A DNA stretch of 64,000 nucleotides from Symbiodinium natans (lineage: Eukaryota > Sar > Dinophyceae > Suessiales > Symbiodiniaceae). The stretch is taken from positions 189,001-253,000 of the forward strand of contig CAJNDS010002356.1 of assembly GCA_905221605.1 (NCBI GenBank), read 5' to 3'. Each line of letters opens with the position of its first letter. The first letter of the stretch is position 1. The notes under the pieces were generated by a model. It made no database searches, was not told where the DNA came from, and was given only the letters and a program-made list of their open reading frames with translations. Shown here piece by piece: positions 59,423 through 64,000 of this stretch. The position numbers and the translations under genes were made by a program.

Positions 59423-59820
59423 CTGCATATTTCCACGAGCCCGGGGCGACGTGGAAAATAACACCAGCTGGGCTGTGTGTAACGCACGCGAGTGTGAGAG
59501 AATATCATAAGTTGCGCTAGTGAAACACGAGCACGATTTTGATGTGGAAATTTGTGCGTGCAAAACACATGCAGTATCTGCAGCACCCTGGTTCGAGAAA
59601 GGAACACAGAGCGCGCAGACCCAGGCAGACCCATATACTCGAACCTTGGGGTTGGTCTTGGAGGTAACCAAATCTGTGTTAAGGGAACAGGATTGTGGTT
59701 TCCACTCCTGTGTCGGGTTGCCCTTTTTGACCATTGGAAAAGTTCTCCTGAAGATCGGGATTTGTCTTGAGTCCAGCTGGTCGAGCTTGAGTTCGGTGCT
59801 GGCGGGTCGCAGACTTGGAA

Positions 59821-61075
59821 TGTCTTACGTGGACTCGAAGGCGATCTTCAAACAAAGATGTGAAGCAGTGCAATTGCCCCAGGAAGTTGTGGAGAAATTG
59901 GAGTTGAGGGGTTGGGCAACCTTTGCGAGCTTGGCTCACGCACCGAAAGCGACGCCGGGCCAAGCGAATGCTGATGTTGCGATTCAAGACATGATAGACG
60001 CTGTCCTGGGCACTACGTTGGGGGCTCACGAAGCGAGTCTCAGGAGGTTGCACTGGGAAGCGTGGACTTTGACAGCAGCTGATCTCAAACGCAAGGTGGA
60101 CGGTTCCGACGAAGCCGCGGCTCGCATATTACCCGTAGCGGAGATTTGGGCCAGGTTGAACGTTTTGTCCAAGAAGATATCGCCGCTGAGATTGCAAGGG
60201 GTTCTGGAGCCAAGCCACGCAAGCATACACCTTTTCACGGCCATGGCTGAGGAAGGAAGACTCAGGTACATCGAATGGTCCAAGATCACCACGAGGGACC
60301 AAGAGATCAATGGGGGGACTGAGGACCCCCTCCTCAAAGCGTGGAAGCCCGACAAGCAAGGTATTGTCCGGGAGGTGGCCCAGTCCCAAAGCATACGGCT
60401 ACGGATCTGGATGTTCAGAACGTCTTGAGGAGACGAGCCATATGCTATGCAGTGGCCGATTTGATGTCGTTCGAGGTGCACGAGGCGATCGTTCTCTTCT
60501 TGTTTGACGCCTACCAGAAAGTGCCCCAGGACGGCTACATGAAGGTGACCCTCACTCAGATGGCAATGTGCGACAGGGAGATCCATGTCAGGTTGAGTGA
60601 GCTTTGCAGGGAGGGATTCTCTCATGGTCGAGACGGATCGCTACCACTGGACCGTCACGTGCCGGAGGTTCTCAAAATGAGGTCAGTCGAACAGCTGGTG
60701 TTGCAACGCCTGAAGAGCAAAGGCACGGTGCCACCACCGCCAAACCCCCCAGGAACGGGGAAAAGAGCAAAGAAGCGTAAGATCAAGGAGACGGAAGCGA
60801 ATGCTCAGGCAGGCAAGGGCAGGAAGGTGGACAGTGGATCCAAAGGGACCGGCAAGGCGGGCAACAACAAGACCAAAGCGCCATACATGCCAGCAGGCCT
60901 CAGAGGAGGTGTGCCTTCCGACAATCAAGGCGAGCCGTTGTGTTGGTCCTTCAATCTGGGGCACTGCAAAAATGGTGGATGTGATATTGAGAAGTGCGAC
61001 AAAGGCAGACACGTCTGCTGTTTTCCTGGGTGCTTTCGCAAACATTCGTTTGTGGAGCACCACAAAAAGGAGTGA
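59821..61075 (+). pseudogene. Gag-like protein with Cys/His zinc motif, one frameshift
   Basis: Starts ATG 59821 (MSYVDSKAIFKQRCEAVQLP). The first part (ELRGWATFASLAHAPKATPG, WARLNVLSKKISPLRLQG) runs to about 60385. There the reading frame must shift to continue as TDLDVQNVLRRRAICYAV and LSELCREGFSHGRDG. The second part ends with a Lys-rich linker and the zinc motif LCWSFNLGHCKNGGCD, KCDKGRHVCCFPGCFRKHSF. Composition is continuous across the shift, so a single indel in one gene is the simplest reading. By position and zinc motif it is the nucleic-acid-binding capsid-like protein; this is inference. Confidence 0.65.
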
Positions 61076-61111
61076 CTACCGACAAAGAAATCGGACTGCG
61101 GACCCACCGCC

Positions 61112-62183
61112 TTGGAGGCGGTGGGCTACGCAGTTCCGGTCACAGCGCCATCGTTTTCCAAATCCGAGGAGCAGGGTGGCAACATACGATCAGCCTCCTC
61201 GGTTTGTTGTACAGTATTGAATGGTCAGACTCAGGCAGCTACTGCTGACAGTTTTGAGGTTGCGTCAGCAACAAGACGCGGTATGAATGAGCGGCAACAA
61301 GCAGTACAATCGCGAAGGGCTGATGCTGCCGCTGGCAGGGACGTACATAGGGCGCCGATGGTCGGCCCCGACAACGATACCCCTATGTCAGATGAGCAGA
61401 ATCAGGTAGCGTTGGAACTTTTCGCCAACCCTCCGCACGTGACAAGACAGTTGCGGATGTTGGGGGTTCAAGCCATATCCTTCAACCGTAGACCGGATGG
61501 ACACGACCCGGCAGGAGCGTGCAGATGGGATGCGTGTCAAACCGAAGACGCTCGCTTCGTCACTCACTTGGTACAGTCCGGAAGGGTTGGGTTCATGTTT
61601 CTTTGCCCTCCTCGTCTCTGTGAACTACTCGGTGGAAAAGAGCATAATCGCCACAATTGAAGCTATATGTCAGGAGGTGGCCAACAAAGAAACGCCATTC
61701 TGCATATGCACTTCTGCGACAGGGAGCCTCTTGAAGATGGCTTCGAGAATATTGAAAAACGTGCACGTCACACATGTAGATCTGTGCATGTTTGGGTGTG
61801 AGCGCAAGAGAAGAGTGGTCCTCGGCCACAATGTGGCCCCACTGCACAACCTCGGTGTGACATGCGATGGTGACCATCAGCACAGACCCTGGACTGCTGA
61901 AGCGCCGCCAGAAGCTGATCCAAGGTGGCTACCAGAGAAGTTCTGCAAAAGCCTTTGTAACATCATGACACCGCTTTTGACACGAGCCAGGCTACCCCGT
62001 CGGATGCCGACGTCGTTGGAGAGCACGAGCAAGGGGGCAAGCAGGTGGCCAGCCCTCGTACCGGAGTTCAAAGCGATCGTTCGAGCACATTCTGTAGAGC
62101 AGCGACAGAATCTTCAGGAGTGCCTTTCCGTTGTCAGTCCACTTGGCTGCCCGACAAGCCATCCAACAACCAGTGGGCAGTGA
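61112..62183 (+). pseudogene. Methyltransferase-like region of the element, frameshifted
   Basis: Two overlapping frames. The first (61112..61660) contains FVTHLVQSGRVGFMFLCPPR; the second (from about 61620) contains KSIIATIEAICQEVANKET, HVDLCMFGCERKRRVVLGHN, LGVTCDGDHQHRPW and a CKSL region. The CPP motif followed by a C-M-[FY]-G-x-x-R-[KR] box and CDGDHxHxPW fits the methyltransferase-like domain found in some DIRS-group elements and related algal sequences. That match is from memory and should be treated as provisional. Frame change near 61600. The frame at 62131..62505 downstream is low in motifs. Confidence 0.5.
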
Positions 62184-62608
62184 CATCATGGCGTGTACCC
62201 CGGGCACAGAGCGAACAGATGTGGATGGGACAACAGGACCAAATGGGTCTCAAAACACGCCCACGGCATCCTCATTAGCTCCAGCAGGGTATGCGGCCTC
62301 CGCACCCAGCGGGAGCGAGGTCAACAGGTTCGGGGCAGAGCCTCTATCAGCTCAAGTGGGTCACGCGGACTCCGCACCCATCTGGAATGAAGGCAGTGAA
62401 GAAGGCATCTACGTCGGAGAAAAGACCCAGCAAGCCTCGACCAAGTCGGGACCACAGCGGCCACCGCGCCCGGCGTGGAGAGCAGTTGTGAGGCAGGTTT
62501 GGTGAGTGGGCAAACATTTGCTGTACCGTGGTCTAAGCAGAACCCCTGGAACAAGCGCTTCGGTGTCATCATCCATGTGACACTACATGTGGGTGTGAGC
62601 AGGAGACG

Positions 62609-63561
62609 TTGGACAATATACGGTGGATAGCGAAGTCCGACTTTACAGAAGTGAAAAAGTTCAGGGCGTGCCAACTGAAAAGGATGCTGCAGTTGGAGGC
62701 AGAGTGCAGAGCTGGCGAGAAAGCCCTTCACAAAGGCATGCACCCGGAAGTGGCCGCCGTGTTAGCGGGCAAGAGACTTGTTCTCTTTGGACGGTTATTG
62801 CAGTGGGCTGGCGTAGAGGACGCGGGCTTGGTGAAAGAGATGGCCGGTGGGTTCAGAATTCTAGGACATGCCGAACCTTCAGGACAGTACCCGGTGGTAT
62901 ATAAGCCAGCAGCCTTGATGGAAGAAGACCTGAAGATGCTCGCGCCGTGGCTAAGGAGCAAGGTGGAGGCTAAACACGATGTGCCAGATGCTGAGGTGGC
63001 GAACCATCTTTGGGATGAGGCTGAACAGCAGGCGACTGATGGGTCTGGTTGGCTATTGGGCCCTTATACTGCCGAGGAACTGGACGCAATGTATCCTGAT
63101 GGGTGGGTGCCCTCCAGAAGGTTTGGGGTTGTTCAAGGCGAGAAGACCAGAGCCATCGACGACCCAAAGGCATCCATGGTAAATGCTACTTGTGGCACGT
63201 CGGATAAGCTGGTACTGCAGGACATTGATGTGGTTTGCGCGACGGCCAAGGCCTTCATGAAAGAATTGCTGGATGGTTACAGCAGGGTCGCTCCTCACAT
63301 TCAAGGCAAGGCTTTGGATTTGAAGAGCGCGCCTTCAACAGAGTTGCGGGCGCCGTTCGGAAGATTATGGTCAGGTTGCTGGGATTGGTAGTGACAAACT
63401 TTTATGATGACTACTGTCAGATGGAGGTGGATGATTTGTGCGACTCTGCACAAGCGACGGCTGCGATGTTGCTGAAGTTGCTTGGGTGGAAGGTGGCTGA
63501 GGAGCACAGTAAAGCACTTCCTTTCAGCTCTTCCATATGCTCGGGGCTGAGTTCTCCTTAA
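62609..63561 (+). pseudogene. Reverse transcriptase with internal deletion and frameshifts
   Basis: Frame 62609..63391 covers the N-terminal part: MHPEVAAVLAGKRLVLFG, GSGWLLGPYTAEELDAMY, VPSRRFGVVQGEKTRAIDDP and the first catalytic motif GKALDLKSA. Directly after DLKSA the expected Y-R-Q and following palm residues are absent; in another frame the sequence resumes at FNRVAGAVRKIMVRLLG and the second catalytic motif VVTNFYDDYCQME, then LLKLLGWKV. So part of the palm between the two motifs (my estimate is some tens of residues) has been lost near 63345. A further one-base loss near 63532 (ALPF then SSS) changes the frame again. The enzyme is inactive as written. Confidence 0.8.
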
Positions 63562-64000
63562 TTGGTGCCCCTCAAGGCAAACTGACTGTATCCAACAAAA
63601 CATCCAGGATAACATCTCTCGAAGCTATGGTTGATGAGGTCTGCAGCGGGACAAGTGTGGGTGGAGCCCTCTTGGCTAGCCTGAAAGGGCGTCTGATGTA
63701 TGCAGCGACCCACACGTTTGGTCGAGTGGCTCTCATGGCAGTCAAGCTCCTAAGCAAACTCCTGCGGGCTGGCGGGCCAGTTCTTTTGCAGGAACACGAC
63801 AAACGGCTCATCAGGCAATGCTTCGAGATGATCAGGGATGCACGGCCTAGGGTCATACAGGTGTGCGACGTAGTGAGCCCGATCATCATCTTCACCGATG
63901 GGGCGTGCGAGCAGCAAGGAAACCTAGTCACGTATGGGGCGGTGCTGATTGACACCATGGATGGCAGCAAGCAGGTCTTCGGCGAAGAGGTCCCTCGGCA
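63535..64000 (+). pseudogene. RT thumb/connection and RNase H start, truncated by window
   Basis: Third frame of the same gene: QLFHMLGAEFSLIGAPQG, SLKGRLMYAATHTFGR, then the RNase H opening IIIFTDGACEQQGN, VTYGAVLIDTMDGS and FGEEVP. The Asp in F-T-D-G is the first RNase H catalytic residue. Coding continues past the window end. Confidence 0.75.

Larger units (their letters stand above)
57560..64000 (+). mobile_element. DIRS-like (tyrosine recombinase) retroelement, cut by window edge
   Basis: Plus-strand coding series: tyrosine recombinase, Gag-like protein with Cys/His zinc motif, methyltransferase-like domain, reverse transcriptase and RNase H start, the last cut at the right edge. A tyrosine recombinase together with RT, RNase H and a methyltransferase-like domain is the DIRS-group signature. 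The recombinase frame is intact over 620 codons; the later genes are frameshifted. It is the only recognised coding unit on the plus strand. Confidence 0.85.

Overview
The window looks like nuclear DNA of a dinoflagellate, most likely a symbiodiniacean alga. Genes are cut into very short exons by introns that begin GT, GC or GA and end AG. Interstitial repeats are of the TTTAGGG type. There is a plastid-type PAP/fibrillin gene, a cold-shock-domain/Gly-rich protein, EF-hand exon arrays and two decayed retroelements of kinds known from dinoflagellates. No rRNA, tRNA or CRISPR array was recognised. All models come from reading conserved protein motifs across splice junctions by eye, so exon edges are predictions.

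Layout, left to right. 0-6.2 kb: a drug/metabolite (EamA) transporter and a P1B heavy-metal ATPase. 6.7-9.7 kb: a 41-bp minisatellite and long CA/ACAGAC microsatellites. 10.8-18.5 kb: an array of at least eight EF-hand loops, each usually split over two exons. 21.2-29.3 kb: a class I glutamine amidotransferase of the C26/GAT1_2.1 kind, a small acidic protein, an M3 metallopeptidase with a TTTAGGG block between its exons, and an MHS-type MFS transporter. 29.7-34.7 kb: two unknown genes, a PAP/fibrillin protein and a possibly myristoylated unknown protein. 39.2-45.1 kb: a membrane protein, a double cold-shock-domain protein and an organellar ribosomal protein uS9 split into tiny exons. 49.6-56.6 kb: a decayed Ty1/copia-like element with two extra reading frames after RNase H. 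57.6-64.0 kb: a tyrosine-recombinase (DIRS-like) retroelement running off the right edge, in the order recombinase, Gag-like zinc protein, methyltransferase-like domain, reverse transcriptase, RNase H.

Every recognised host gene, and the copia element, lies on the minus strand; only the tyrosine-recombinase element is on plus. This fits the long one-directional gene clusters known in dinoflagellates. The host genes show no shared pathway: the neighbourhood mixes transport, proteolysis, calcium binding, organelle and RNA-binding functions, as expected where mRNAs are matured singly by spliced-leader trans-splicing.
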